From assembly GCA_013368315.1 (NCBI GenBank), contig JAACJM010000059.1:124001-188000 (forward strand): 64,000 nt of DNA. The letters run 5' to 3'. How positions within the stretch are numbered: position 1 is the stretch's first letter; the number at the start of each line of letters is the position of its first letter. The notes under the pieces are model-generated. The model saw only the letters and a program-made list of their open reading frames with translations, did no database searches and had not been told where the DNA came from. Positions 10,060 through 22,271 of this stretch are shown in pieces. The position numbers and the translations under genes are program-made. The DNA is from Tetrapyrgos nigripes (taxonomy: Eukaryota; Basidiomycota; Agaricomycetes; Agaricales; Campanellaceae).

Positions 10060-13000
10060 GCTGGTCCGAGTTTTCTCTCATTGTAGTTCTAGTAGTCCAT
10101 AAGTTATTGATCAAATGTGAAACGTTCATTGATTCACTCACTATACTCGAGTGAGACCAAGTGAGATGGTGAAGCTGCTGAATGGTCCAGATGATCTGCT
10201 TGGTCTTCGCCGTGATTCTTTGCTATTTTCCAACTCGTTCAATACAGTGCTTGCCAGTCAAAATCAAGCCTTGTTTGTACAATGCACATGGATCGAAGAT
10301 ATCAAAATCTGACCGGAAGGACCTGTATCATCTTTGATACTCCTTCTTTGATACTCCAAGTCAATACATCGTTCCTTATCACTGTTACCAGCATCATGAT
10401 TAGTGGCTTGGGAAGTTCGATGTCAGTTATTATTGCTACCTTCTGAGAATATCTGACATTAACGAGCCGCGGCACCAATTGGTCTCGTACGGCCGAGTGC
10501 TCAACCAGCACACACGCACGCGACGTAGAAAAGTCGGGTGTAATATGCACCAGAGCGAGCCAGGGTTCCTGCAACCGAGAAGATTTGGAGTGTGAGGGGA
10601 CACCTCTGCCTAGCATGACAATCCTGTCTTCAAAGTGGACATTCGAATCGCTGTATCAGTGCCTGCCCGAGCCCGAATGTATACCCAATACAACCTAGCA
10701 TCAGAATCGCGAGCTCGAGGTGCTGTGCTTGTGGGAAGAAGAAGGAAGAAGAAAAGTGTCAACAGGAAGCTGCGCTTCAGCTTGTTCTCTGGAATATATT
10801 ATTACGAAGGACACCAGATGATCGTAAGTATTGAGTACTACGCGTCGTCCAATGATCACGCCTTCGCTAAAGATCCAACATCTGTAAGTATTAAGCACAC
10901 TGTCAAATTCAATGTCCCAACATGCGTAGGAAGTCCTGCCAAGACTCACTTCCCTATCTTTATGGTTGCCTTCTTGAGGTGGGTTTTCTCCCTCCGATAC
11001 CTCCGAAATACCACCATTCAAAACAGTCCTCCAATCAGCATCGAAAATGCGACCCAGATCAGTATCAACGTCTTCATGAGTACATATACGCTCGGAGTAT
11101 ACATCCATCCCTTCCCACCTCTACTCCAATCAAACTTTACTATCTTTGACGCTGTTCCCTTGGAATTTGATAAACTGCTGGGGGTAGCCTTTAGAGCGAG
11201 GTAGATCATAGGATTGGCTTCGCATAGACTCAAAGAAGAATCATGATGATCACGATGGCAAAAAAGAAAGAAGGACAAGTAAAGTGAGCCCAGCGGGTAG
11301 CAGGGCGCGGCATGCATATGGTCGTCACATTGCCTGCAAAGATCCATGGAGCAATTGAGAAGCCTCGGCGGCAGGTGATAACATGACGACGATAATGGCA
11401 GCAACAGGGACGGGACGAACGGAATGAAGGGAGGTGGTATTGGGAATGTACGAGAATAGCTACGGCCTTCGAGGCTCCGTGTTGGGTCAAGGGGTGTCAA
11501 CGGGTTTTGGAAAATCCTGAAATAGACTTTTTCAGTCTGCCATCGCCACATTGCACATAGAAGCCTCCACTCCCGCAAGACGTTTCACCGATAAAAATTC
11601 CCGTCTTCCTCCTTATGCCCCTAGCTCTAGTCATCCCATTGGGGCAGCATTTGTTGCAGTGGAGTTAGGTAGAGTTTACAGTTGTAGGCATCACCGCCTC
11701 AATCCGGCAGTTTCGGTTTTTGGGGTTTATTTTCACCAATGGCACCCACAAGACACCAGAGCCACGGTTTGGGTCCCGACCACGATTGTTTGAAAAGAGT
11801 GATTGCAGAAGCTAATTACATTGTAACCTGAATGACGATGTCGGCGACGACAATATCAACCGGAACGATGACAATGTGCAAGAGGATGTATCGCTGCTGC
11901 TTCCAGAACGTCGTGTAGGGCTGGATTGAGTGGTTGGGTCGGTTAGAGTGGATCGTGGATGCAGCTCCGAGATCGATGAGATGACATCGTCATGCCAACG
12001 CCGAAGAACGAGAAGTGAAAAGAGATACTGCTGGGCAGCTGGATCTTTTCCGGATTGAGGGTGTTATTAGGACTGGAGTGGACAACAGATGAGACGGGGA
12101 GAGTGAAGGCGAGACAGCTGACGATACGGGGTAGATGATGACGATGAATACCACCACTAGACAATTACCGATGCCAACGACGACGACGAAGGGAATAAGG
12201 GCGCAGATAGATAGTCGAAAATACCCTGTGCACTGGGGGCAATGAGTGGTTGGTGGACAGGAAGGTGGATGAAATGATGGTTTTGGCGTTGGCCTTGTGC
12301 AGCTGTACGACTTCGAAAGACGTGAAGTATCACGATCCGTCTTTGAACCACGAAATAGCCGTGTTTCGAGGCTATCCTCGTCTTGTCCATAGTCGACCCT
12401 TCGTTCTTTTTGTCATCAACTGACTTCTGAAATGGGCAAACGATATCATCACCAGCGCACACTGCTCATACCTCTCCTTCCTGACCTCTACCGTGCCACT
12501 CGCCCCTCGTCCATGAGCCGGAGTACGCACAGCAGCTCTCAAGCACCCACACAAGACATCACCGGAGGTTTTGAGCACTGCGTAGACTTCAGCTTCTTCT
12601 GCCTTCACTCCAGCTTTAACCCTTGCTTCTCCCGGTTCCCCAGATACGTCTTTGACCGCTTCATATCAAGCAGGACCAGGACCATGAGAGGCATAGACCT
12701 AGATGCAGACACATACGAGGTTCTACATCCACGGCAAGTTATCGTGTGCAGTGGCCATTAGCCCATGACTAGCCCCAGGAGCAGTCACGTCAACAACCAA
12801 AAGCCGGCTGGCTCTGGATGGCGCAGTTTGCATTCTTGGAAGGACGTCGATGGCGTTTAGCAAAGGTAGAGTGTGGTGGAGGACTAAGGACTGCGACTAT
12901 GATAACATTTCCAACCACGACGAGCCTGACAATGATGATGAAGAAGTGGATGAAGGACGAAGGGCGTATGTATATGGTGATGAGATTTTGGTACTCGATG

Positions 13001-14040
13001 TCGTTAGACATTGGGCAACGTTTGTGATGCGAGATGGAGAATGACTGCCATGGCCGGAACGCCGAGGCTGATAGGCGTAGGCTCAACGCTCCATGTTCCA
13101 ATAATAATATCCCGTCGATTTGCGGTCTAAAAACGAGCTTTCTGGCTTTGACGAGCATGCCAGGGAGCGTTATGCAGGAAGGAGGAAAATGGTGGTGGTG
13201 ATGGTCGACATAGAGTATATATGAATCTTGAGGTGCACGGAGGAGCCCTCTCTTCTGCGCTCGTCAATCCAAGACTATCTGAAAATTTTTATCCTCCCCC
13301 CGGCAGAGCTCCCAAAGACATGCCCTCATGCGCCTTTTTCCCGGTTCCGATACTTCCCGAGGCTGATGCTCCCAGAACTTTTCGAGTCAATTTCGCACCC
13401 TCGTCGAAAGCTGCTGGCGGTAGCAGAAATACTTGATAGACCGATCATAAGGACAAACAAACGATGGAGTAGTGCGACGTGACGGAGGTGGCTAGCTGTT
13501 GTGGAGTGGAGGTGCAGTGGAAGGAGAGAGTGGTCAAGGAACCACCAGTATGTTCGTGAAGAGGAACCGGCGTCCCAAGAGCGGATCTTTGGATAGGAAG
13601 GAAAGAGTGGTCACTATGGACGTGAGTGTTGGTCGGGGAGCAAAAAAGATGCGGAGGAGACAAAGCAAGACGCCTCCCAGTGATCTTTGCACGCTGCTCT
13701 TCGCAGCGCCATCCTGGCGATGTAAACGTTTAGGCAGAATGAAAAAAACGCAAAGGTGAATTACGTACCATTTAGATCCACGGAAAACTAGCTAGCAATG
13801 AGTTGAGATTTTCGTAGACGAAAGCGAACGCGTATAAACGCAATTTTGAGCCGTTCTAGGTCGGCGTACACCTGGAATGAAGTCCGCAGATGCATGGGCT
13901 TGTTTGTTGGTCACTATGATCGTCTACTACGCCAGCCTCTTATAACAAGCTATCCAAATGACCCCGCTGATGATATTGCTGAAGAATTTTGTCATTTGAC
14001 CCGGACAGAGAGGATGTAGAGGATTGTAGCGCTAGACGTT
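10060..14040. other. gene-poor stretch with a possible decayed membrane-protein gene
   Basis: No ORF can be supported as a gene. On the minus strand between about 12,470 and 10,700 several hydrophobic runs occur in different frames, for example PFVVVVGIGN near 12,190, YILLHIVIVPVDIV near 11,860 and ILIWVAFSMLIGGLF near 11,030. They could be exons of a multi-pass membrane protein or its relic, but I could not join them with credible splice sites. 12,780-13,780 and 13,800-14,040 show nothing recognisable. Confidence 0.4.
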
Positions 14041-14147
14041 GGGGGACGAGGAGGACACAGGACGAAACCTCGGTCTGGTGACGCAATCGCCTGAAAAAGT
14101 AAATTTCGACTCCCGCACGTCGCAATACCTGATTTTCTCTTCCAGAT
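14041..14147 (+). repeat. cassette flank repeat, copy 1
   Basis: About 100 bases containing GACGCAATCGCCTGAAAAAG followed by a CGTCGCAATACCTGATTTTC block. They sit just downstream of methyltransferase A. The same order of blocks occurs at 18175-18276 and 21295-21390, marking the edges of a duplicated cassette. Confidence 0.7.
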
Positions 14148-14244
14148 GAAATATCTTTCATATAACCCTTTTCCGGAGCGGTGTAAACTACAATCTACAA
14201 TCTACAGAAAAGCTACACTGTATAGCAAAATCATTCCTAACAAA

Positions 14245-15188
14245 CTATGCTACAGGCTTCTTAGCGTGAATCACGAAATAATCTTCGTACGGGATGCCTT
14301 GATTCCATTCTTCCTGCATTTCCTTCAACAATGATTCATACTCTTCAGCACTGTCTATTAACCCCAAGCGAAGCATGGACGGCTGAAGACAACGCAACCA
14401 GCGTATATTGATTTCTGCACCTTGCTGCCCCGATATACCACCATTCAATGCATTGACAGGATACGGACTCTTGTGTTGACCTACGTCAACGAATCCAGCG
14501 TCCAGTAGCATTTGAGGAAGCCTTTCTCCGATATCATGTATCAGAGAAGTATTCTTGAATAATCCGGTATATATAGACTTCATCTTGTCACTCGCAGAAT
14601 CAGGGGGACAGTCCCAGCTCTCGTGGCTAGGTTCGAGTAACTGGATATATCCGCCTGGTTTTGTGACTCGGAAAAGCTCCTTCAGGTTCTGGATCCAATC
14701 ATCTCGAGTGAAGGCAGCAGAGAGCAAGTTTTGGTTGACAAAATCGAACTTGTCTGTCCAATTTTGGGGGAGAGCGGTGCCTGAATGATCTGAGAAGACG
14801 ACATTGGGAGCGTGAGTTTCTGGGAACAAAGTTGTGGAGATATCGACTCCATAGATGGAGACGGAGGCCGGGACACTTTGAGCGAGATCAAGAGGCCATG
14901 AACCTAAGGAACATCATGTGTTTATCATTCATCAGCAACGGTGTTCATCCTGACCTGCGCCAGTCCCGACATCCAGAACACTGGCATCATCTCTCAGAGT
15001 CACAGCTTCGTTAAATATGACTCTGTCCCTGCAGAAGTGCTTTTTGAAGAAAGGATACTGAGCTTGCAGCCTATATAGATTAAAAGTAGATATATTAGTC
15101 CCTCGCAAAACCCTTGATAGACCCACCTTCGGCGTTCGTCTTGAGTCCTCGGTATATATTCATAAGGGACGCTGTTTTCGGTGGACAT
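14245..15188 (-). CDS. class I SAM-dependent methyltransferase, copy A
   Basis: Three exons on the minus strand (15188-15127, 15070-14955, 14903-14245) join in frame to 278 residues. Motif I of the Rossmann fold is VLDVGTGAG at residues 52-60 and is split by intron 2. The acidic end of strand 2 is GVDIS, and a later VTKPGGYIQLLEPSHE strand-loop is typical of the fold. The start MSTENSVPYEYI with QDERRRLQAQ resembles fungal LaeA/UMTA-type secondary-metabolite methyltransferases, so transfer of a methyl group from SAM to a small molecule is the best guess; the substrate is unknown. A start at GTG 15191 is possible on paper, but the ATG at 15188 is standard. Intron positions are identical to copy B at 18358-19313. 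No damage seen. Confidence 0.85.
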
Positions 15189-17208
15189 CACAGTACACGA
15201 GAGGGATCATAGTGAACTATCAGTCTATATACATAGGATACGATGAACCTGGGTCCACGAACCGCCGAGGAATACGAAAATTTGCTAAAGTTTGCTATGA
15301 TTCTCATTTAATCGGACCTTCTAGGTAGCGCTCAGCTGCTCTCAGAAGTTGATGAGGACCGAGGTAGATAGATAGGAGGAGTTTATTCGGAGGAACTGCC
15401 GGTTTACTGGTCATAAGTAGTACACAAGGGGAAAATAAAGTCAATAACTCGTTACCCCAATTCTACTAGTATCTTACTACGGGGCGGGACTCAGAAAGAT
15501 TCCCTTATGCTCCACAAGGACCAACCGAGCCAATCTAGTACTGTCATCATCCAATCTACAAAAGTGCAATCCACCCTCTTCCTGTTGCTCTAGGACCACC
15601 AAACTCAATATATAGCTATCCAGCGAGTGCCGTAGTACCCTTGTCGAGCTACAGACGGTGTTATCACCGTTTACTCTCTGTGCGTCGTCAACAATGGCGA
15701 GCTCGATATCTTTTTCTCTGCCGCGTGTGTGACTTGTGACTGCCACGGTGACCGTCGCTCAGCATATTGTTAATTTCATTTCATAGCATTCTAGTTCGTA
15801 CTCTATCACACCGGTCTGAAGGGATCTGTTCTTGTTCTTAGTTTCTCGATAGACTAGAAGGGGTTCAAGCTTGTTCTACAACGACTTGTGCAGGGAACCG
15901 CTCCTTTTGATGGTACTAGTACTCCATCAGTCCGGTCCGAAGGAGTTTGTTCTTGTTCTCTGTCTCTTGATAAACCGGGAAGGGGTTCAAACTTGTTCTC
16001 TCGTCACGGTGAAAAGCATCCTTCACGTTGCCGAGGTTGGGAGTGCTCTCGCTCGCCTCTAAGACGCGAAGGTGAACGCACTCAGTCATCTTCACCATCG
16101 GGTCGAGGTTCTGATGGCACTCTTACACTCCAGCAACATGGCTGTGCTGCTCCTGCGTACTAACTCCTTCTGCTTCACGATCCCCTTCTCCTGCTCCCCT
16201 TACTCACCAACCTGTTGATGAGCAAAGGAAACAGGAAAAGCATGTGAAACCTCAAGGCTCTACAGCTGTGGCTCAGCCTCCTATCTTGAGGTCCCAAACT
16301 GTCCCACTTGGGGCCTCACCCTCCCAACTGTACCTACTCCGTCCCTTCCTCCGCCTGACAGAGGAAATTGGAATCACACCCAGGTCAAATACAGCTCTTT
16401 CTGTACCTTCGTGGGTCCGTGGTCAGTATAGATCTTTGCGGTGGGATCAGACGATGATAGCAATCACGAGTTACCTACTTTGTATGCCGAGCCTGCTTCA
16501 CATACTGTGTACAACTCTCTCCTGCCTTCATACCATGTACTTCTCCTTGTAGTTTCATGGAATATGAATAGTCATGTTGCTAACTGACCTATCCCAACTT
16601 GTCCCTTCAAGAAATCACATCCTTACGTTACTATTCAATTCTAAATACTTCTTTCGACACTACAAAAAGAAGACTCAGACAGCTTGGATCTGCTACAGAC
16701 AAGTATTCTCTCCATTGAATCCCATATCAGAGCGAACCACCTTCCTCCGAAGATTTGATGGGCACTATACAAAGGTCTGATTGATTGCCACCTGACTCAC
16801 AGGTGTGAAATCATGTCAGATGGAGACGAGGTGGCCGTAGCTGATTTTACAGCAAGTACAACATACTCTCCTTCGTCGGCTGTTAGGTATTGATTCCAAA
16901 TCCCTATCAGTCCCCTTGTTCACAGAATTGGGTGACTGGGTCTACTCCCAACCAGAACGAGACAGATTGTACTTGCCCTCAGATACATTGTATATCTTCC
17001 TGACCAACTCACCAGTATGCATGTAAGGCATAACAAGCAAATGATGACTTACTATATAATGGGGAGTCATGTTGGTTGAGTCAAGGATCTACGAATAACT
17101 TCGTAGGCGTTACAAGCACTGTCTGAATCTAATATTCAAAAATACGACCAGGCAAGGATAGGGCGTTCGAATGCCACACCTTCTTTATACTCCCAAGACA
17201 CCTTCCCA

Positions 17209-17448
17209 TAGCAGAACCCTCTCGCCGCGTCGAAGGAAGATTGGCTCGGTTGGTCCTTGTGAGACAGGCATAAGGAGGAATCTTCTTGAGTCCCCCCCAT
17301 AGCAGGTAAAATTGGGACAACGAGTTTTTAACTTTGGATCCCTCGTGTACCGCTTATGACCTGTAAACCGGCAGTTCCTCAATGGGACCACGCCGTGTAT
17401 CTATCTATCTATCTATCTATCCTTCGATGCGGCGAGAGGGTTCTGCTA
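17209..17448. repeat. 28-bp inverted repeat pair, 240 bp apart end to end
   Basis: TAGCAGAACCCTCTCGCC... at 17209-17236 faces its reverse complement at 17421-17448 with one mismatch. Such ends could be the tips of a small element, but no flanking duplication of 2 bases or more is evident (TTCCCA against AGTTGC). It lies inside the 2.1-kb insertion. Confidence 0.5.
17398..17421. repeat. (ATCT)n microsatellite
   Basis: About five and a half ATCT units directly before the right arm of the inverted repeat. Confidence 0.9.
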
Positions 17449-17489
17449 AGTTGCATTCAACAATTACTGTTCTCTTTATGTATCAGCTG

Positions 17490-17815
17490 AGCAGGAATTT
17501 CAACGACAGAGTCTATACCTACTTGATACCTACTTTGAGTTGTACGAACTTGAACGCATTCGGTCCATAATCTGAAGATTTCGGAAGAAAGCGGGGTGAT
17601 TATTGAAATATTGATCAGCAGTAGTACGTACGACGCAGGTGCCAAGGAGGCATGGCTATGCAAGCTTCTCTCCTCTCTCTGTGGACGATCCATGATCTTC
17701 AGCCTTCCGAGCAGAAATCTTCTGCAATTTTCGCTGAGTGGCCGAGTAGAGACGCCGTCACAGTCGCAGACTCGCAATATTCGTAATTCTACCCGTCGGG
17801 CCCTCTGAGTGTGAT
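17490..17815 (-). pseudogene. 3' remnant of the membrane-protein gene, copy A
   Basis: The nucleotide sequence follows the last 300 bases of the gene at 19542-21119 in the same orientation. Shared blocks include GCATGGCTATGCAAG/CACGGCTATGCAAG, TCTCTCCTCTC and GTCACAGTCGCAGACTCGCAATAT against GTCACGATCGCAATATCCG. The rest of the gene is absent. Its place next to methyltransferase A mirrors the pair membrane gene B plus methyltransferase B, so it marks the first unit of a tandem duplication. Confidence 0.65.
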
Positions 17816-18174
17816 GGTTTGCCGACATGAGAGGAAGGAGTTATTTGACCCATTTGTCGCTTATCAAGGCATTTTATAGGCGTCGTGAAATGGAATGAGA
17901 AGACGCATGTGATGGGGAGGTTTTGTCGGCTTGACTTGATTGGGATCGGAGAAACATTACCAGTTCTCCTTCTTCGTGCGTATTAGAAAGAGCCTCCCTC
18001 CATCATCGAAGTCGAACCCCACACCAGCTTCTGCCTGAGTTGAGCCTGAATCTGCGGAACTGGGAAAGTGATGATACCAAAATACCAGAGGCCCAGTTGG
18101 CGAACTTTTGATGAATTTTGTCAGTTGGACACGGACAGAGAAGTCGGGTAGTATACTGTATTTGTAGTAGCTAG

Positions 18175-18276
18175 GCGTTGAGAGGAAGATACCTTGGTCC
18201 AATGACGCAATCACCTGAAAAAGTGAATATTCGATTCTCGAGCTCGTGCGTCGCAGTACCTAATTTTCTCTTGCCC
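18175..18276 (+). repeat. cassette flank repeat, copy 2
   Basis: AATGACGCAATCACCTGAAA followed by the GTCGCAGTACCTAATTTTC block, just downstream of methyltransferase B. It matches 14041-14147 base for base over most of its length. Confidence 0.7.
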
Positions 18277-18357
18277 AACATCTACTAGATTTTCTCTGGT
18301 AACATACATATTTTATCAAGCAAAGTAACTCTGTACAGAAAAATCATTCATAACAAA

Positions 18358-19313
18358 CTATGCTACAGGCTTCCTAGCGTAAATCACGAAATAATCTTCG
18401 TATGGGATCCCCTGATTCCATTCTTCCTGCATTTCCTTCAGCAGTGATTCATGCTCTTCAGTACTGCCTAATAACCCGAAACGAAGTATGGATGGCTGAA
18501 GACAACTCAACCAACGAATATTGATTTCTGCACCTTGCTGCCCCGCTGCACCACCATTTAACGCATTGACAGGATACGTGCTCTTGTGTTGACCTACATC
18601 AACGAATCCAGTGTCCAGTAGCATTTCAGGGAGTCTTTCTCCGACGTCGTAGATCAGAGAAGTATTCTCGAACAACAATTTGTATATAGACTTCATCTTG
18701 CCGTTCGCCGAATCAGGGGGACAGTCCCAGCTCTCATGGCTAGGCTCGAAAAACTGGATATATCCGCCTGGTTTTGTGACTCGGAAAAGTTCCTTCAGGT
18801 TCTGGACCCACTCATCTCGAGTATATGAGGCTGCGAGTAGGCTTTGGTTGACGAAATCAAACTTTTCCGTCCAATCTCGGGGAAGGGCAGTGCCTGAATG
18901 CTTTGAGAAGACGATGTTGGGACCGTGAGTTTCTGGGAAGAAGGTCGTGGAGATATCAATTCCGTAGATAGAGACGGACAGTGGGACAGTCTGAGCGAGA
19001 TCAAGGGCCCATGAACCTGAGGACATAATGCGAGTAAGTATATAATTGATGAGTGACCGCGTCTTGAATATTGACCTGCACCACTCCCGACATCTAGAAT
19101 AGCTGCATTATCTCCCAGAACCACAGCGTCGTCAAATATGACTCTGTTTCTGCGGACGTGCTTCTTGAAGAAAGGATACTGTGCTTCCAATCTATATAGT
19201 TTAGAAGATGGGTGTATGAGTTCCTAGCAAAGTTATTCTCAGTCGACCCACCTTCGGCGCTCGTCTTGATTCCTCTGTATGTTTTCATAAGGGATGTTGC
19301 TTTCGGCCGACAT
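18358..19313 (-). CDS. class I SAM-dependent methyltransferase, copy B
   Basis: Three exons (19313-19252, 19191-19076, 19016-18358) have the same lengths as copy A (62, 116, 659 nt) and also give 278 residues. Motif I reads ILDVGSGAG, strand 2 ends GIDIS, and VTKPGGYIQFFEPSHE is kept. The start is MSAESNIPYENI. Differences from copy A are mostly conservative, and no stop or frameshift interrupts it, so both copies may be active. It lies 229 bases downstream of membrane gene B on the same strand. A TATATAA stret near 19,366 is about 50 bases before the ATG. The substrate is unknown, as for copy A. Confidence 0.85.
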
Positions 19314-19541
19314 TATACACGAGAGATAATAGATCTGTGTCACAGCCTGTATGGTTGGTCTATTATATAGGATATCATAGCCCGGGGTTCACGGACTGCT
19401 ATATAGGACCTTTTAATCTGACCTTATAGGTAGTGCTCAGCTGAGCAGGAATCCCTATCCAATCCATAATCATCTGACAATTTCTGAGAAAGCACGGTAG
19501 TGACTACTGGACAGTGTACGTGCGACGTAGCTGAGCCACGG

Positions 19542-21119
19542 CTATGCAAGGCTCTCTCCTCTCCCTATAGACGGTCCAAGCTCCTTCGAAACTTTCGAAG
19601 CAGGAGCCTTGCGCAGTCTTCGACGAGTGGGACAAGTAGAAACAGTCACGATCGCAATATCCGTAACTTTTCCCACTGGTCCCTCCGAGCGTAACTGCTC
19701 CTCCGAACTGGGCTTTGTAAACTCCACCACTACGTCAAATCTCTCCATCACCGTCACAGTCCCTCGATCCTGTATGCTAAATCTCCAAGTTCTTTCCACA
19801 GGATGAAGGAACCAAAACTCAAAGTTTGTGAGCCATGATTGAGTTTTCATGTTATACGCCCTAAATCGCGCTGTTAGCCTTTGACTGGACTCGGAGACCT
19901 CGAATAAGATAGCAAAGATCACTTCTGGGCGTTCTCGACCTCTGCCACTGGTGAAATCAACCCATCCGTATGTCTTCTTGCTATTGAAAGGAAGGCAACC
20001 GGTGAGGATATGGTCATCGGACGTGCTCTTTAGCGACATGTTTGGGGATGATTTGGAAACGGTGGCACCGTTATCATCTGTAGGTGTGAGCCTAATCACG
20101 ACTCTTAGCCCACAGATGATAGGTGGGGGCAAGGGGCGAGGAATAGCAGAAGGAGAAATAGACCGGGAAAAATCGATGTCTACTTCAAAGAACTTGAGAT
20201 CGCCTCGATCGGTTGAAGTAGTATGTATCATTTCCGAGATGAAGTGTAACCGGCACTGGAGCGTTTCTCCCTGCAACACGAACGATTCCGTCTCCCAAAA
20301 CAGCTGAGAGCTCATCTAGAGAACGGGCACGAACATCTCCACGACGGGAAAATTTATTGTACGAGTCGTATATCTCTTTCAAAGAGTCTTGAGCTGTGTA
20401 TTGTGCTGGCGCCGTAGTGATTATATCCACCCATATGTGACCATTTTCGTTCGTCCCAAAGGCCACCACAAATTTGGTTTCTGCCTGTGAAGGTCTCGAC
20501 GTCCTCGGTTCCTTGGCGACATCGGTGGGAGGTGGAAATACCGACGGTGTTGAGGAATTACGGCTCCCTTCCGTCTGACTCTCAGGCGCATCTATGAAAT
20601 AGTCATCAGAGAGCTGTATGGAATCGATGAATAGAAGAACTGACCGTCGGCGAGTTGAAATCCAACTACTAGGCGTTGGCCATCAAATACAGCTCCCTCA
20701 TCCGTGTCCCGAAACGAATACTTCCAACGACACATCATCCCGTTGGAAACTCTCCGTGGTCGTTTTCCCGCAAGATACTCCTCCTTCACGTTAATCGTGT
20801 ACCTTCTTCGAAATAAGTAGTCGTACAATTTGGCAGCAACATTCGACTGAGTTGACTCTGAATAATGCAACTCCCAGGGGGTAGACCTAATCCAATTGAT
20901 AGAGGAAGACTTTCTCGAGAGATGGATTTTGATCATTTGGCCATTGCCATTGCGACAAGGAAGCCTCGCATCGAAAGTCTGCTCGAAGCCCTCGCTATCA
21001 TATCTGAGCGCTCTGCGCTCTGTATCCAAATCAACTTTCAGATAAAGAGACCATGAGCTGAGGAAAACGACGATGACTGCACATGCTACTGCGGTCAAAG
21101 CGGGAGAGCGTTCGGCCAC
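19542..21119 (-). CDS. unrecognised single-pass membrane protein, copy B
   Basis: Exon 1 (to 20645) encodes a short start, a hydrophobic segment ACAVIVVFLSSWSLYL and about 150 further residues. A 53-nt GT-AG intron (20592-20644) joins it in frame to a Ser/Pro-rich stretch and the segment FVVAFGTNENGHIWVDI. A second frame (20315-19542) carries LQGETLQCRLHFISEM, CGLRVVIRL, GWVDFTSGRGRERPE and VVEFTKPSSEE, ending in a basic tail. The frame changes by one base between 20,185 and 20,315, so either a second intron or a frameshift lies there; I could not place it. No ATG precedes the membrane segment in its frame (the codon at 21119 is GTG), so a first exon may be missing. Copies C and A show this is a repeated family. 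Function unknown. Confidence 0.55.
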
Positions 21120-21294
21120 GGTTAACAGCCCCAGCCTGTGAGCCAGGACGCTTTGAAGGGTATATGATGATGTGCAGACGGTAACAGGAGTTAGAGATCT
21201 CTGATATTTGCCGGTGTGTTTGATTTGATTATCCCTTCTACTCCAGAATTGAGCATTTGATGTGGAAAGTGATTATAGGGTCTTGAGTAGACGT

Positions 21295-21390
21295 CGAAGG
21301 AGCGGAGGACATAGTGGGCGGGAAGACAGCCTGGGTGATGATGCAATCGCCTAAAAAAGGTCTTGTTCGCACGGTACGCATCGCGACCAA
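21295..21390 (+). repeat. cassette flank repeat, copy 3
   Basis: GGTGATGATGCAATCGCCTA and the following CGCATCGCGACC block, upstream of membrane gene B. It is more diverged than copies 1 and 2 but has the same order of blocks. Confidence 0.6.
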
Positions 21391-22271
21391 CGACACTCGC
21401 GGATCAGTGAAAATCAATCATAGACTATGATATAATATAATAAGTTATGCATTCAGGTACGTTGTCAGGACATGTCAGTACGTATAGTGATACGTTGGTA
21501 CAAATTCAGAACCACCCTGGCTACCGTCGCAGTACATGGTAGATTGTATTCTTCTACAAGTTTCAAATAGAGCGCAACAGGAGTAGTACATCGGAGTGAC
21601 CGTTATCTGAGGGTAAACGCCGAGTTAGCTTCAGCCTAGAAGGCAGACAAATCCACACTGGAGCAGTTCAGCGATAATTGTGACGAGAAATCTGCCACCA
21701 GCCGAAGAGAAGCATATGTCATGATTTGCTCGACATAATGATGGATTTGAAAGTTTTCGTTGCTGCCGTAGTCGTATAATAGTGGTATTTATAGCTGTGG
21801 ATGGTCGTAATCAGCCTTTCATCAAAAGAGCAGTCTTCAAAAGGTGAGCCAAAAGCAAAATCGAGGCCCTTGCACTCTGAGAATCTAAGACTAAGGTACT
21901 GCTCAGTTGTGGCTACTGTACCTCTCTGTTTTGCTTCAAGTCTGTGTCTTGGTTTGGTTGGAGTCATGTATCTACTAGGAAGATGAAGATCAAATTGCGG
22001 CGCGTTCAATGTATCAAATGTACACTGTACAAGGTGTCGCTGACGGACCCAAGGCGGACCATGCGCATATGGTCACTGAAGTACCGAACCCTGGAAACGG
22101 AGAAGCACATCGGGAGAAGTAGAGAATATTCTTGGAGCAGTGGAATTCGGAAATCGACTGATCGCATTGATGATACAAACTTCAAAAACATATGAAAAAC
22201 GAATGAATAGCTTTCGATCAACGATTGAGAGCGCTTGATAGTAAGAAGACGAAGACTCTATCCAAATTTAT

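Larger units (their letters stand above)
15339..17482. other. 2.1-kb insertion within the duplicated cassette
   Basis: Left of 15,345 the sequence matches the upstream region of methyltransferase B up to GTGCTCAGCTG. Right of 17,483 the match resumes with CAGCTGAGCAGGAAT. TCAGCTG is present at both joins (15332-15338 and 17483-17489), as expected for a 7-bp target duplication. Inside, 15795-16000 holds two imperfect direct copies of a block with GGTCTGAAGGGATCTGTTC and AGAAGGGGTTCAAGCTTG. 16200-17100 has open but frame-broken segments that could be an old retroelement; I cannot identify it. No terminal repeats were found. Confidence 0.55.

Noticed and set aside
10635..11204. 189-codon plus-strand ORF
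   Set aside because: Composition is not coding-like, and hydrophobic runs on the opposite strand fit an old membrane-protein relic better.
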